From Phascolarctos cinereus (taxonomy: Eukaryota > Chordata > Mammalia > Diprotodontia > Phascolarctidae), in contig NW_018344058.1 of assembly GCF_002099425.1 (NCBI RefSeq), positions 3,162,001 to 3,226,000 on the forward strand: a stretch of DNA of 64,000 bases, read 5' to 3'. A program made the position numbers and the translations under genes. Positions 40,501-49,099 of the stretch are shown here, one piece after another. Within the stretch, counting starts at the first letter, position 1; each line of letters begins with the position of its first letter. The notes beneath the pieces are model-generated. The model saw nothing but the letters and a program-made list of their open reading frames with translations, was not told the origin of the DNA and searched no databases.

Positions 40501-43500
40501 AGAAAGTAAAATATTAATTAAAAATTAATAAAAAGCATATCATAGAGGTCTTAGGATTTGGAATCAGAGGGGTTCTTAAATATTATCCCGTCTAACTCAC
40601 TCATTTTTACAAATGCAGAAAAATATCCAGAGGAAATTGGGATAAAATGACTTATCTTAATTTAAGGTCATATAAGCGGTAGAGCTAGAATTCAAATCTA
40701 GATACTCCTGACTCCAAATATAGGGCTTTTAATGGCTTCAATATATGAAAATACAGACGAATTTTATCATATACTTGACAAGCATATGCCAATCCCCCAC
40801 CAAAGTCTTTCTCCCCCCTTTCTCCCCCCACCACTGATCGCAGCCCAACAGGATATAAATATTCAGCAATTAAAGTAATATTCATTACCTGAACTTATTA
40901 AAACCAGAGGTTCTCCTCCTTCTAAATGCTTCAGTAAGATTTAGTATATTATCCTTCAATATTGTTAAGAAAAATTTAACTAATAATACTAGGAAAAATT
41001 TCACTAGCTTCTCTAAAATCAGAAGATGTCAGAAGCACCCATATAAATAATTCTTAATTCACTGGCATGGTAGTGCAGACTTAAAAAAAAAAAACAAAAA
41101 ACAAAAAACACCACATAAGTAATTTTAAAACTATAACTACAAAGGAAAAATATTGATAGGTTTGGTTTAAATCATATTAAACTCAAGTATTTTATTATAA
41201 GAATTACAAACTCACTATTTAGTTTTTCTAAGCTTTCTAATAAAAATTTTAAAATAGATTTTCAAAAAGGCCACAGTTCTATTTAGAGTCTAATTTATCA
41301 ATCCCAGAAGCACCTACTAAGTTTTATATAGATTTAGGAAGCAGACCAGAAGTTCCTGTTAAGCTTTGACTAAGGGAGTTGGATTAGGTCTCTAAGATTC
41401 TTTATGGCCCATAAATACAAAATTTTAGTTTTCAAACAGTACTTCCAGGTATAAAACACTTTTTAAAAAAAAATCAAGAATTCATTTTCATATAGAAATG
41501 AAAAATAAAAGATCCTATTAGTTCTGTTAACTCTATAAATTGTGTTAAGAATCAAACCTTTAGCTCTTTTCTACCAATCCCAAACCTACTAATTAGCCTC
41601 CAAAACCCACTTCAATTCCCTATTCCAAAAAACCTGCTCTGATCCAGACTGAATCATTCTCTGAATCCATTTTTAACAACCATAGTTCAGCTACTGCTTC
41701 AGAGATCTCCTATACCATGGCCTACAACTATTTCAATATTTTATTAGCTAACTTTCAATATATTTTTACTTTACTTACCCCAGATAAGCTGTAAATTTCT
41801 CAACGAATGAGGCTAGCCTTTTGTTACACCCAAGTACTTTGCATACAGCACTTTCCCCAGTATTTTTTCAAAAGACTCATGATTTTATAGGTGTGAGGAC
41901 TCCTCCACCTTAATAAATAGAAGATTACTGAAAATAGGATGGAAACCAAAAATCATGATCTGAGAGAAGTTTACAACTCTCCCAAGGCCTTCAGAGTTGC
42001 TGTGGCCAGAAAAAAAAATGACCTTGCAGTTCAGCCTTCTAAATTTAGCCTAAGCTGGACCTCAGAAAGGATATGTAGTTCATTGCTGGGCCCCATACTT
42101 CCAAGCCTTTCCAACTTGGAAAGATCTGCCTGAATTAATATTTTTCTTGGCACAACCTTTGAAAACCCTGGGGTCACCTCCATACTACAACGAGGGCCCT
42201 GGATTGGACATCAGTAGAACCTATAACATAGAGTCAAATGTTCAAACATTTAATATTGCCAAAACAGAAATTTTAAAAAAACTTAAGGAAGAGAAGGTTG
42301 TTGGAAATGGAATAAAGTCGAAGACTCTTAGAATTTCAACTGGGAATAAATCTAGGCAAAAAGGGATCGAGACAAATGCAAGGAAATGGTAGTACAAGAC
42401 TCAAAACAGCCCTAAAAACAAAACAGATTGACAACATAAATAACACTTAGTTACACACCAGTTAAAACTACAATTTAAAAGCATTGGAGGTTTTGAGATA
42501 AAAGGTCGAATTAAAGAGAAAAGGAGGTTGGCAGCAGGGGGTAATACTGATAAGAAAGTCTTTAAGTGTCTACAATGCTTGTGAATATTCCCTGGAATGG
42601 AATGAAGGAAGGAACATACTTCACATTCACTGATTAAATCAATGAATCCCAAAAAACTATGTAGGCAAGGCAGAAAGGAGATGGTGGTAGTAATTGGTTT
42701 TGGTATTTCCTGAAAGATCCTTATTTATATTACATTTGCCTCAAATGGGAGAACTCTTTGCTAGGTTATAAAGGCAATCTTGAGTTTTAAAAACAAAGGG
42801 CACAAATTAAGATTTCAAGCTAGACTTCAACCACAAACTAAAGGAAAAAACTGAAGATGAATACAAAATCTCATTCATTTTGAAGCATCTCATGTTCAAT
42901 ATGTGCTTGAAATTTAAAATCAAAGAATTAGAGGAATTGTAAAAAACATGATGACCTCATCCTTCCCACATAAAATAGAGACCTAATTTAGGGTTGATGT
43001 GAGTCTTACCAATCTGCTTCTACTTCCCAAAAAGCTTCCAGACCATGGACGCTCAAATGTTCCTGAGAAGTGAGCTGGAGAGGAACTGGTAAATTTCCAT
43101 GGAGTTTCATGGGCTTCTCTTTCTCCAAATCCCCAGTCTCTACCAGAAGTATGCAACAGATTGGACTCCTGGAGTAAATAACATTTTCATGACTCGCTTC
43201 CAACTCAAAAGAGTTTTCTGATAGCCTATACAATTTAAACACTATTAAGTGAATTCCCATAGTATTTCCTTCTCCTGTGTATTCCAAGATTCAGTAAAAG
43301 GGGTCTTAAATATATCTTATCTACGTACCACATCAAGAAATGTCACTGTACAAAGCAGGAGATTAATAAAACTGAATTTTTCAGATCATTTCTATAACTA
43401 TCACATACTTGTTGGGTTCATTCAATTCTGCAAATTAAGTATCCAGTGTATCTTTAATAGTAGGCATACTGGAAAAACTATAAATGAAATAAGTACTTTT

Positions 43501-46500
43501 CTTTTCATTTGCAATTGACCATTTGTCTTGTCCTTAGCAAATGATTATTTCCAAAGTTTTTTAAGCAATCAGCTTCCATCTTGCCTAAATACCTCCATAT
43601 CTACCTTCCTGATAGATCTGCCATATGACTATGTCTTCTAGGGGAAAAGCAGCTTTTAAAATATGGTTTTAGATTGCTGCATACTTCAATATTTGTAGGC
43701 TTCTGTGATCTATAGCTGCTTCCCATGATGAAATTCCAACTCCTCAGCTTTCTTCCAACAAAAACTGAATGTGTAACCAAAAGCAATTCTCCACCCCCAT
43801 AGATATGCTATGTAAAAAAAAAAAAAGACTTGTTATATGATATCCTGTTCTTTCTCTCCCTGCTTTGATGTGGGAGTATAGGATCTTTCCAATTTTACTC
43901 TCCTCTCATATGCATTGTAGTATATAAAATACAGTTTATATCCTTCCTACTATAGGAGTATAAATATGGTTGAAGTCTGCCAGGCACAGAAAGCCAAAAC
44001 TTCATATGGTCTGGCTATCCAAAACCTCCTAAGCTCCTCGCTGGGTGTGCATGCAGGTAACATTTAAAAGTAGAAGTACTAAAGAAATTGCTACAATTTC
44101 AACAGTGAACTAAGTGATACATATTTAAGTTGGCAGTCAGATAAAAGTACATTAAATTCACATTCAGAGTGCCCCTTTTTTATGCCTTTGTACTTCTCTA
44201 TAATGGCAACATAGAAAAGAATTACCTTGAAAGCTGCTACCTTAAAAGGATAGAATTTCTCATCAAATAATCACATATTCATGTACTATACCCTAAAGGT
44301 TGGAAGAATTTTTATCCATTCCAAACTACTCTATGCCATTAACATTTATTTTCAAAAATAAGCATCAAAAAGATATGCAACAGCAAGCCCCCAATTTATA
44401 AACTATCAATCAAAAAACACAGCAATTTAGAATCACAACATAACTTTCCAAAGAAACAATTTAATGAATGCTAGTTAGATTATTAGGATAGTCAACAACA
44501 AAAAAAAAATCTGTTTTTAACAGAACTCAAATGAAACAATAGTATATAAAAAACAACAGCATCCTCCAAATAAACCTTGAGCCCTAAATCCTCTGGTCCT
44601 AAGTTCCTCTGAGTATCCCCACACTATTGGGGAGAAGGGATAGAAGGGTACTGTCCCAGCATTAACAAAGTTAGTGACTGGACAGGTATGCTGATGAAAG
44701 GGTGGGATTTCCATTAACATGTACAATCATTCTTAAATTGAATGTTTATAAACTGAGGACTTCCCTTATTCTCAAAGTATTTTAGCTGAGACATTTTACA
44801 GATCATGGAATCTATAAATTCTCTAAAACATGGGGAAGATTAAAATTTAAACAGTAGTTCATTCAGTTTTTTTCTCCTCAGAAACTATGAATTTATATAG
44901 AACAATTCAAAGAAGATTTTAAATGCTCCAAATTTTGAAGTTTCTCAATAAATTAATGTCCACATTAATTTGTGATATAGTGATATAGATTTTATACACG
45001 TAGACAAATTTTCAAAGTCTCAAAAAACCTACACTGTGCTCAATAACACACTCCATGTTATTCTCTGTGGATATCAGTTATATATTTAAACTAACCTATT
45101 TAATTGGAGCCTGATGACACGTAGTCATTGCTCATAAAAGTTAGGTTTTTCAGAAAACTGTTAAAGAAAAATCATAATAATGGCATCCCAATCTGTGAAC
45201 CCAATAGTCACAAGATTGAAGACACAACATGGAGAACAAAAACAAACAAACAAAAACATAAATATGAGTTTCTTTAATTGAAAAAGATGGGCAAGAAAGG
45301 CAGAGTAAACTACTCTAAGAAAAATGAGTATGTTCTCTCAAATGGACACACCTAAAGCCACGTATTTCCTCTTTATAATTTCTATGTATAGAGGAGATTT
45401 ACCTTGAAGCAAGTCCCAAATGAAGTAGTATAATACCAGTTATGCACCAAAGCGTCTCATCTCTAAATAAAAGGAATATGCTGAGGTGTTCTCTATTACA
45501 GCTGTTTCAATATCTGACTCAGATATATTTCAGGTGCTCAAAAAGCCAGTCAGGATTAGACCTATATAGGGCAAAGCAGGTTGGGAATATTTTACCAATT
45601 ATGGGAACTAGTGCCATATTAAAAAAAAAAATCCAAGAAATTTGCTCCTATGGTCATATCAGCAAAGAAAAAACAAATCCTCAGGGAACAGATCCAATTC
45701 ATTAAGAGTCTAAATCAGTTTTTTATTTTTCTGAACAATGAAAATTTTAGTCAAAGATAATTTAGATTCTAAACCTAACTCCAGTTTGATTGTACTTTGG
45801 TATTCAAATCAGGTTTCCATATATTGAACATCTTCAGTATTGCTTTTGGAAAATTTGCTTTGATTTCCTGGGATTAAACTAGAGAACTACAAGTTGTAGC
45901 ATTAAAAACTGTATCAAAGAACACGAAACTAGAAGACTCTCAAAGATGCCAAAGAATTCTCTTTACGCCAAAGGGTTCGAAACACCTATTACTAAACAAA
46001 AACCTCAGTATACAAATGCTACCATTATTACATAACATCTTTCAGAATGTTTTTATCTATATTAACGACCATTAATTATAAATATGGCATATTAATAACA
46101 TGCTAGAAGTCTTTGGAAATGGCCATTTCCAAAACTCAAGATCACTTTCCCTTCAACTCCTCCCTCCCCAAAATACAAAACATCTTTGAAACCTTTCTTT
46201 ACAACAGAATATTGTGAAATGGAAGTAGAAAGAATGCTGGAATTTTACATCCAAGAACTCAGATTTGATTCCCTTGTCATTTATTACCTGTATGGCCCAC
46301 TCTTCACTTTTCTGGGTCTCAATTTCCTAATCTGTGAAGTAAGGGGGTTGGACTAGGTACCCCTCTCTCAGGCTCAAAATTACAAGCCTAAGGACTAACC
46401 CAATTCTAGAAAAATACAACTGAGTATTGAAAGCTCTCTGACAGTCTGGTTCTGTTCCCAAGGTATATAAATTTAATTCCTCACAGTTCTAAAAGTGGTT

Positions 46501-47873
46501 CTGTTACCCTTGGAAACTGCATATAGAACTTTTTTCATAGCACCGTTTTCACACAAATAATAACATCTGCCTCGATAGCATATATGGCCACAGCTCTGAA
46601 GTTATTCTTAATAACTTGTCAATCTACATGAAACGAATTTATCTTAAAAAGAAGGGCCTAATTTAATAACCACAATTTTCAATATTCTTTACAGGTTTGG
46701 GAAAGGAACTGTTTTACTTTTGGTCAGAAGCTGAAGCAGAAAATTTTATCACAAGTTCTAAATCTTAAATTAATGTTGTGAAAGTCCCACACCTTGTCTG
46801 TAATTATCACCCTCCCTTTCAAGAAAATTTGGACTAAGGAGCTTCAACCTGTCATGCAAGACTGACCAAGGAGCTGGTGACAATTTTACAAGGATGGTAT
46901 TTGCTTTACTCTTATGTGAAATAAGTTCAGTTACATAGAAGAGAACCTCATCTTAACCCAATACAGAATCCAGATTTATAAAACTGATATATTAGGGATG
47001 CTGATTTACTTTCCAAGATTAAGTTTTATTAAAAATTCATTGAGTCCTATAACTAGTAAATTCCCCAAATATATTTGTAAAAATTACTAAAACTCTGCTT
47101 ATATTCAACTCTTCTAAAACTCCAGTACTTCTTAACATGAGGCAAACTGTATCAAATAGCAATGTACTATACTTTTCCCTAATAATACTCATGACATAAT
47201 GCTTTCTTCCGAGATCACTGATAGTTATGTTAACACCAGTTAGGCATTTCAATTAAAAAACCAAAAAACCTCATAAAAGTTCCTAAGGTTAAAGTATATA
47301 GATGTACCATTATACATCAAGGCAAAACTTAAATCTTACTGATGTTGGATCATTAGCATCCCATACAAAAAAATAGGCCATTAATCACTCTTTTTCTTTA
47401 AACTTATCAAAAATCTTTTTGTTTTGTTTGGGGGCAGGGGAATGGATATAAAATAACAACTTAATATTTCATCATTGCTTTGGGCATGCACTGTGATTTA
47501 ACACCACCGAAGAGGAGGTGAGGAAAAAGAAAAACAAATTTTCATTTCCTTATTAAAGATTTAGAAATATACAACTGATTTAGTCAAGTCTGTATTCAAA
47601 AGTTAATTCTGATATTTAAATTTTTAAAATACACAATAATCTGATTACTTAACTTCACAAATTAACTCTTAATGCAGTAAGTGGGAAAATAATTTTAATG
47701 TTTCAAATTAATGTTACCTGATGCTCAGAATTCAGTCTGAATGGAGATTCTCTTGGGTGATATGCATCACTCATACCACTTCCTCTGCCTCCAGATACAG
47801 TTCGAGCACTTAAGGAAGAACTGGAGGGTTCAACAGTTATCCTTCTAGGGATCCTTGAAGGTTTGGATTCCAT
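13447..47873 (-). CDS. MARCHF7: MARCHF7 (MARCH7/axotrophin) E3 ubiquitin ligase, complete coding region in nine exons
   Basis: Encodes a RING-CH E3 ubiquitin ligase of the MARCH family. Family knowledge: MARCH7 is one of the few members without membrane spans, acts in cytosol and nucleus, and has been linked to T-cell quiescence and turnover of the LIF receptor. Joining the nine coding exons listed separately gives 709 residues (about 704 in human). Residues 1-543 are a Ser/Arg-rich, low-complexity region starting [11 protein letters not shown], with a very conserved [16 protein letters not shown] stretch. The RING-CH domain follows, with C557, C560, C575, C577, H585, C588, C609 and C612 in C-x2-C, C-x-C-x7-H-x2-C, C-x2-C spacing. 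Next comes a hydrophobic [16 protein letters not shown] helix, and an acidic [10 protein letters not shown] tail. All nine segments carry GT/AG splice sites with matching phases and no stop, so this is a working gene. Transcription starts in the CpG island near 62.7 kb. Confidence 0.97.
14045..14245 (+). repeat. MIR SINE
   Basis: CTAATTAGCTGTGTGACCAC, then TACCTAACAAAGTTGTTTTG and AAATCTTAAAGCACTATGG, in MIR order, in the last MARCHF7 intron. Confidence 0.7.
15916..15964 (-). CDS. MARCHF7: MARCHF7 short coding exon (residues 675-690)
   Basis: A 49-base exon encoding [16 protein letters not shown], identical to the human residues as I recall them. The acceptor is TGTTTCTAG and the donor GAAA|GTAGGT; phase 0 in, 1 out. 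It is found only by homology and splice phase. Confidence 0.93.
16098..16268. mobile_element. hAT-type palindromic MITE
   Basis: A 171-base element whose ends are inverted: CAGGAATGGGGAACCTGTGG at the left and GTCACAGGTTCCCCACCCCTG-type sequence at the right (terminal 15 bases match at 13 of 15). The pairing extends inward (TGGCCTTGAGGCC against CCAAGGACCTAGAAGG) around AATAAAAGGATTTGTTC, so the whole unit folds as a hairpin. Flanking octamers TATCAGGG (16090-16097) and TACTAGGG (16269-16276) match at 6 of 8, fitting the 8-base target duplication of hAT transposons. Non-coding and non-autonomous. Confidence 0.75.
16270..18438. other. MARCHF7 intron, AT-rich, no repeat family recognised
   Basis: Long AT-rich intron sequence with only short frames. 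No SINE, LINE 3' end or structured RNA recognised. Confidence 0.4.
18439..18552 (-). CDS. MARCHF7: MARCHF7 coding exon (residues 637-674)
   Basis: Exactly 38 codons in phase 0, between acceptor ACTAAAG and donor CCGA|GTAAGT. It encodes [28 protein letters not shown] and STRVR. The hydrophobic LYLVVLLHL stretch is the most lipophilic in the protein but too short and polar-flanked for a clear membrane span. Confidence 0.95.
19544..19930 (+). other. 128-codon open frame inside a MARCHF7 intron, unidentified
   Basis: The longest + strand frame outside recognised exons. It starts [16 protein letters not shown] and has a charged centre ([19 protein letters not shown]). No domain is recognised, and no promoter or splice sites are apparent. 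Probably a chance frame or a worn retrocopy; not called as a gene. Confidence 0.2.
20915..21024 (-). CDS. MARCHF7: MARCHF7 RING-CH exon, second part (residues 600-636)
   Basis: The acceptor TTTCTGCTAG precedes 21024 and the donor ACAA|GTTAGT follows 20915; 110 bases, phase 1 in and 0 out. It encodes [19 protein letters not shown], which supplies the last zinc ligands C609 and C612, followed by [17 protein letters not shown] 6.5-kb intron thus divides the RING-CH domain. Confidence 0.95.
21620..22085 (-). repeat. Marsupial L1 3' UTR end, minus strand
   Basis: The reverse strand reads GCTGAGTGAAGTGAGCAGAA, GTACACAGTTAACAGCAGAA, CTATGATAGACTTAGCTC, GTCTGAATGCAGATTGAAG and GAATGTTGAAAACTGTC. This is the same unit as at 33.05 kb, in the opposite orientation. 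5' truncated. Confidence 0.75.
22385..22560 (-). repeat. MIR SINE, minus strand
   Basis: CATAGATTTAGAGCAGGAAG, GGACCTCACCCTCAGGTCAT and CTACCCAAGGTCACAGAG. Confidence 0.65.
22592..22746 (+). repeat. WSINE-like CORE-SINE, nearly intact
   Basis: Begins GGGGGCAGGTAGGTGGCGC. A tRNA-like A box (TGGCGCAGTGG) and B box (GAGTTCAAATCC) form the pol III promoter. They are followed by CTTACTAGCTGTGTGACCC and GGGCAAGTCACTTAACCCCC and a short A-rich end. High similarity to the copy at 57513 suggests modest age. Confidence 0.88.
22790..22990 (-). repeat. MIR SINE, minus strand
   Basis: TAACTGAAAAGGACCTTAAG, CTGAAGCCCAGAGAGTTTAA and ACTCTTTAACCACTGC in reverse MIR order. Confidence 0.6.
23000..24529. other. 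MARCHF7 intron, no feature recognised
   Basis: AT-rich sequence lacking recognisable repeats or exons between a MIR and the HAL1 element. Confidence 0.4.
24530..25395 (+). mobile_element. HAL1 (half-L1) remnant: ORF1 C-terminus directly followed by 3' UTR
   Basis: The 5' part translates to the C-terminal domain of L1 ORF1p: [16 protein letters not shown] matches the PRISYPAKLSF motif of eutherian L1 ORF1p, and upstream codons read as HNQDNIRF-type residues with frame breaks. After the ORF1 end comes a purine-rich 3' UTR (GGGACTTATTAAAGTTGAAC, TACATGGAAAGATGATATTT, GAGTTGAATATGAAGTGATG) with no ORF2. ORF1 without ORF2 defines HAL1 elements, described from opossum and other mammals. The 3' end is lost where an L1 fragment begins. 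Confidence 0.7.
25396..26050 (+). mobile_element. Marsupial L1 fragment: ORF2 end and 3' UTR
   Basis: GCCATTTCCCTAATTGATAA, TTTTCAGACTGAAGTGATTA, ATAGAGCAATTTGGAACTAT, CTAGGTCTGTATCCCAAAAG, GTACAAAAATATTTATAGC and GGGGAATGGCTGAATAAGTT follow the order of the L1 ORF2 3' end shared by therian L1s (compare GGATGAATGGATAAAGAA in eutherian L1). It abuts the HAL1 remnant in the same orientation. Confidence 0.75.
26555..26760 (-). repeat. MIR SINE, minus strand, diverged
   Basis: TTACTTGCTCAAAGTCATAT, AGCTAATAAATTGGAAAGTG and CTATGCTCTTTTCACCAG. Confidence 0.6.
27120..27300 (+). repeat. MIR SINE, plus strand, diverged
   Basis: AAACTTGGATTCCAATGGTA, CTTCTTTGAGCCTTGTGTTC and AAAGTCCCTTTGAGGTTAAC suggest MIR order. 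Confidence 0.4.
27487..27656 (-). CDS. MARCHF7: MARCHF7 RING-CH exon, first part (residues 543-599)
   Basis: The acceptor TTTTTTCAG precedes 27656 and the donor TCTG|GTAAGA follows 27487; 170 bases. It encodes [19 protein letters not shown] and then [20 protein letters not shown], supplying C557, C560, C575, C577, H585 and C588 of the zinc-binding RING-CH. The split Gly codon at the 3' boundary is completed by the exon at 21024. It differs from human by only a couple of residues, the most conserved part of the gene. Confidence 0.97.
28798..29911 (-). CDS. MARCHF7: MARCHF7 large central exon (residues 172-543)
   Basis: This 1114-base exon runs from acceptor TAATAATAG (exon start 29911) to donor GAGAG|GTAAAC (exon end 28798), phase 1 in and 2 out. 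It encodes most of the Ser/Arg-rich regulatory region: [12 protein letters not shown], the conserved [19 protein letters not shown] segment, [51 protein letters not shown] and, near the end, [35 protein letters not shown] and [11 protein letters not shown]. Conserved blocks alternate with divergent Ser/Thr-rich linkers, as expected of disordered sequence with docking motifs. The exon is long for an internal mammalian exon, but the human gene has the same architecture. Confidence 0.97.
30265..31615 (-). repeat. L2 LINE, minus strand, split by a nested repeat
   Basis: Reversed L2 body motifs lie on both sides: AGGTAGCCACTGAAGAGGCT and GAGCAGAGGAGTGAGAT before 30480, then GATTAGGGCCTAAACTGGG, CATGACTCCAAGGTTTTAAA, GGGAGTCATTTCCATAAATA and AGAACCTTGGGAGATTATCC after 31010. 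Between them is a different repeat, at about 30490-31000, listed separately. Confidence 0.7.
30490..31000. repeat. Repeat nested inside L2, family unassigned
   Basis: TTGAATCTTTTGGTCCCAAA, AAAGAGTTTTTGTTTTATTG, GGGTTATATTTGTCAATATC, TGCATTCAATCTGCTGTGAT and AAAGGACCTTGGGGGCATAG resemble a dispersed old mammalian repeat that I cannot name. It separates two parts of one L2 copy. Confidence 0.5.
32134..32298 (-). CDS. MARCHF7: MARCHF7 coding exon (residues 117-172)
   Basis: The acceptor TTTTTAG precedes 32298 and a strong donor CAT|GTATGT follows 32134; 165 bases, phase 1 in and out. It encodes [29 protein letters not shown] and [10 protein letters not shown], closely matching human. The exon is too short to stand out as an open frame and was placed by splice phase plus homology. 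Confidence 0.93.
33050..33420 (+). repeat. Marsupial L1 3' UTR end, plus strand, with A-rich tail
   Basis: TGCGATGAGCAACTTTAATA, GACTTAGCTCTTCTCAGCAA, AGAGAAAGAACTATGGAGTC, CACAACATGACTAAAGTGG, GATTGCATGCTGTCTTGGGG and GTGAATGTTGAAAGCTATC, ending in an A run. 5' truncated; possible AATACT flank duplication. Better preserved than the copy at 21.6 kb. Confidence 0.78.
33770..34260 (+). repeat. L2 LINE body, plus strand
   Basis: Pyrimidine-rich coding-strand L2 motifs: ACCTCTGGTTTCCTAGAGGC, TTTGACCTTTTTATCTTCTC and CAAAACCTTGGTGTTATCTT (compare AACCTTGGAGTCATCCTTGA in L2). Confidence 0.55.
34690..34870 (-). repeat. MIR SINE, minus strand
   Basis: ACTGATGAAGAAACTGAGG, GATGAGATTTGAAACCAAG and CTCATTCTGCTACAAC; it lies between two plus-strand L2 segments. 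Confidence 0.7.
34870..35490 (+). repeat. L2 LINE 3' region, plus strand
   Basis: CAAGGGCTTCCATAATAAGA, GGTATGGAATGTTCTTTCT, ACACTTCTTCCATTAAACCT, TTACCTGATATTGCTAGCTG and TTTGTACCTTCCCACTAGTG follow the L2 3' order. Probably the same insertion as 33.77 kb, interrupted. Confidence 0.7.
35495..36603. other. MARCHF7 intron, no family recognised
   Basis: Includes GC-richer patches near 35.6-35.9 kb and 36.2-36.5 kb. No exon or named repeat seen. Confidence 0.4.
36616..36764 (+). repeat. WSINE-like SINE with perfect 12-base target duplication
   Basis: Begins TGGGGGCAGCTAGG-like and continues with GTCAGGAGGACCTGAGTTG, CTTACTAGCTGTATGACCC and GCAAGTCACTTAACCCC to an A tail. AAAAAGACCAGG flanks it at 36604-36615 and 36765-36776. 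The tRNA-like head has accumulated changes, but the clean duplication marks it as a discrete L1-dependent insertion in the MARCHF7 intron. Confidence 0.9.
36785..36950 (+). repeat. MIR SINE
   Basis: ATTCAAATCCTGGTTCTACT, GAAAGTCACTTTACCCTTCT and AAGTTCTAAATCTTATAG. Confidence 0.7.
38794..38986 (-). CDS. MARCHF7: MARCHF7 coding exon (residues 53-116 plus split codon)
   Basis: The acceptor CTCGTAG precedes GCA at 38986, and the donor TCAG|GTAATA follows 38794; 193 bases, phase 0 in and phase 1 out. The translation contains [31 protein letters not shown] and [14 protein letters not shown], colinear with human [28 protein letters not shown] and AGRNVGNGLNTLS. Confidence 0.94.
39155..39192 (+). 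repeat. (AC)n microsatellite
   Basis: Alternating CA run with one AA interruption near each end, preceded by a GTGCGTGCATGCGCAC alternating purine-pyrimidine stretch (39144-39160) that could favour Z-DNA. Confidence 0.92.
39355..39540 (-). repeat. MIR SINE, minus strand
   Basis: CTCATTTTATAGATGATAAT, CATGCTCAAGGTTCATAG and TTAGAACTGAGGTCCATGC. Confidence 0.7.
40545..40740 (-). repeat. MIR SINE, minus strand
   Basis: CTCACTCATTTTTACAAATG, AATTTAAGGTCATATAAGC and GATACTCCTGACTCCAAAT. Confidence 0.7.
41570..41860 (+). repeat. L2 LINE 3' end, plus strand
   Basis: CCAAAACCCACTTCAATTCC, GCTGTAAATTTCTCAACGA and AAGTACTTTGCATACAGCA in L2 3' order. Confidence 0.55.
41935..42395 (+). other. Unidentified low-copy-looking segment with two adjacent short open frames
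   Basis: Two non-overlapping plus-strand frames (64 and 81 codons) lie 13 bases apart, at 41939-42133 and 42147-42392. Residues such as [16 protein letters not shown] look protein-like, but I recognise no family. It could be a worn retrocopy or chance. Confidence 0.2.
42400..46205. other. MARCHF7 intron 2, no feature recognised
   Basis: AT-rich sequence with scattered short frames. No SINE, LINE end or exon recognised in this 3.8-kb stretch, so it is repeat-poor relative to its flanks. Confidence 0.4.
46210..46395 (+). repeat. MIR SINE
   Basis: CTTTTCTGGGTCTCAATTTC, CTAATCTGTGAAGTAAGGG and TTGGACTAGGTACCCC. Confidence 0.7.
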
Positions 47874-47885
47874 TCTTAAGGTTGT
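47718..47885 (-). CDS. MARCHF7: MARCHF7 exon with start codon (residues 1-52)
   Basis: The acceptor TTTCACAG precedes 47885. Twelve 5' UTR bases are followed by ATG at 47873-47871, and the CAG|GTAACA donor ends the exon at 47718 in phase 0. The protein starts [20 protein letters not shown], nearly identical to human [19 protein letters not shown], which fixes the start codon. The next 32 residues are Ser/Arg-rich and more divergent. Confidence 0.95.
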
Positions 47886-49099
47886 CTGTGAAATGCAAAT
47901 TTCAATTAATTGCCTCTGGGGGTAAAAGATAAACTCAAGCACACTTATCAAAAGGGTAAAGCACCAATACCTAATCTGATTTAAATTGTCATCTGCTTTA
48001 AAAAGGGAGTTACAAATTAAAATCAATAAGCTAGTTTTGAGTGAGGACTAGAGAAAATACATTGCCCATTCCTGAGATGGCAAGGTCCCAGCCACTTTAC
48101 ACACCCCATACCTTGAAGAGTGAAATATGCTCAATTTATTAACTGTCCTTACTGGATACTCCTCAGACTGGTTTTCCTAAACTACATTACAGCTCTGGGT
48201 GAGATATTTTTCTGAATAGTATTTTTCTCCCTAGACTCTGCAAACAGCTGGTGTCTGGTGCTAAATGTAAGAAAAAGACCTTTGTAAATGTCTCAATTGC
48301 ACAAATCAGTCTGCCGTAGGAAAGAATTTAGTCAAGACTCAGTGTTTTCTCAATCTATAAATGAGTTATGTTACAAAACTAAATTGGTTGTTTTGAACAC
48401 ATAATAGTTTCCTACCACAAGTGGGTTAAATGCATTCAATTCCTACTCTAATTAACTCCATACTATATTTCAATTTGTGATTCAGTGTTTGAACTAAATG
48501 AAACATGACGACCCTTCCAAATTCTAAGACTATCTAGCTCTGAAATTGTAAGAGTGTATTATTTGAACTTTCTGATCAAATATTAATTTTTAAATGTCTG
48601 CTTATTTTAATGGTGGCTATTTTATAAAAAGCCAACAACTGCTTTATTATGCTGAGGTAAAACACAGGGAAAGAAACCAGTTCTACTTAAGCAATAAGGA
48701 ACCCCAAGGGAGACAGAGTCAGCATGTGCCAGCCAAATCACCACCCTCCCCTCAGTATCTGATGGAGATAGTCATTCCTCCCCAAAATCAGGCCTTCCTC
48801 TGGCCCCGCCCCCACAGTCATCATTAAGGACAAAAATCATTGTACAGAAAGGGCCCACCTTCCTCACCACCAGCTGCTACTGCTAACCAACTGCCACACC
48901 AAGAGGCAGATAAGCACAAAAGGATGCCCCCAAACCACAGATCCTGCTTCCAAGCCTAGCTCTCACACCCATCATCTAGAAAAGCAACTGCTATGGAAGA
49001 GGCAGCCAATCCCACCAACTGTCAAAGAACTACTACTCACATGACATGCAAGCCACTCTTTCAGAAGGAATAAACCAGGACAGGGATGGATAGGAAGCT

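Noticed and set aside
45442-45705. 87-codon frame in intron 2
   Set aside because: No recognised family, no splice context; length is within chance expectation.
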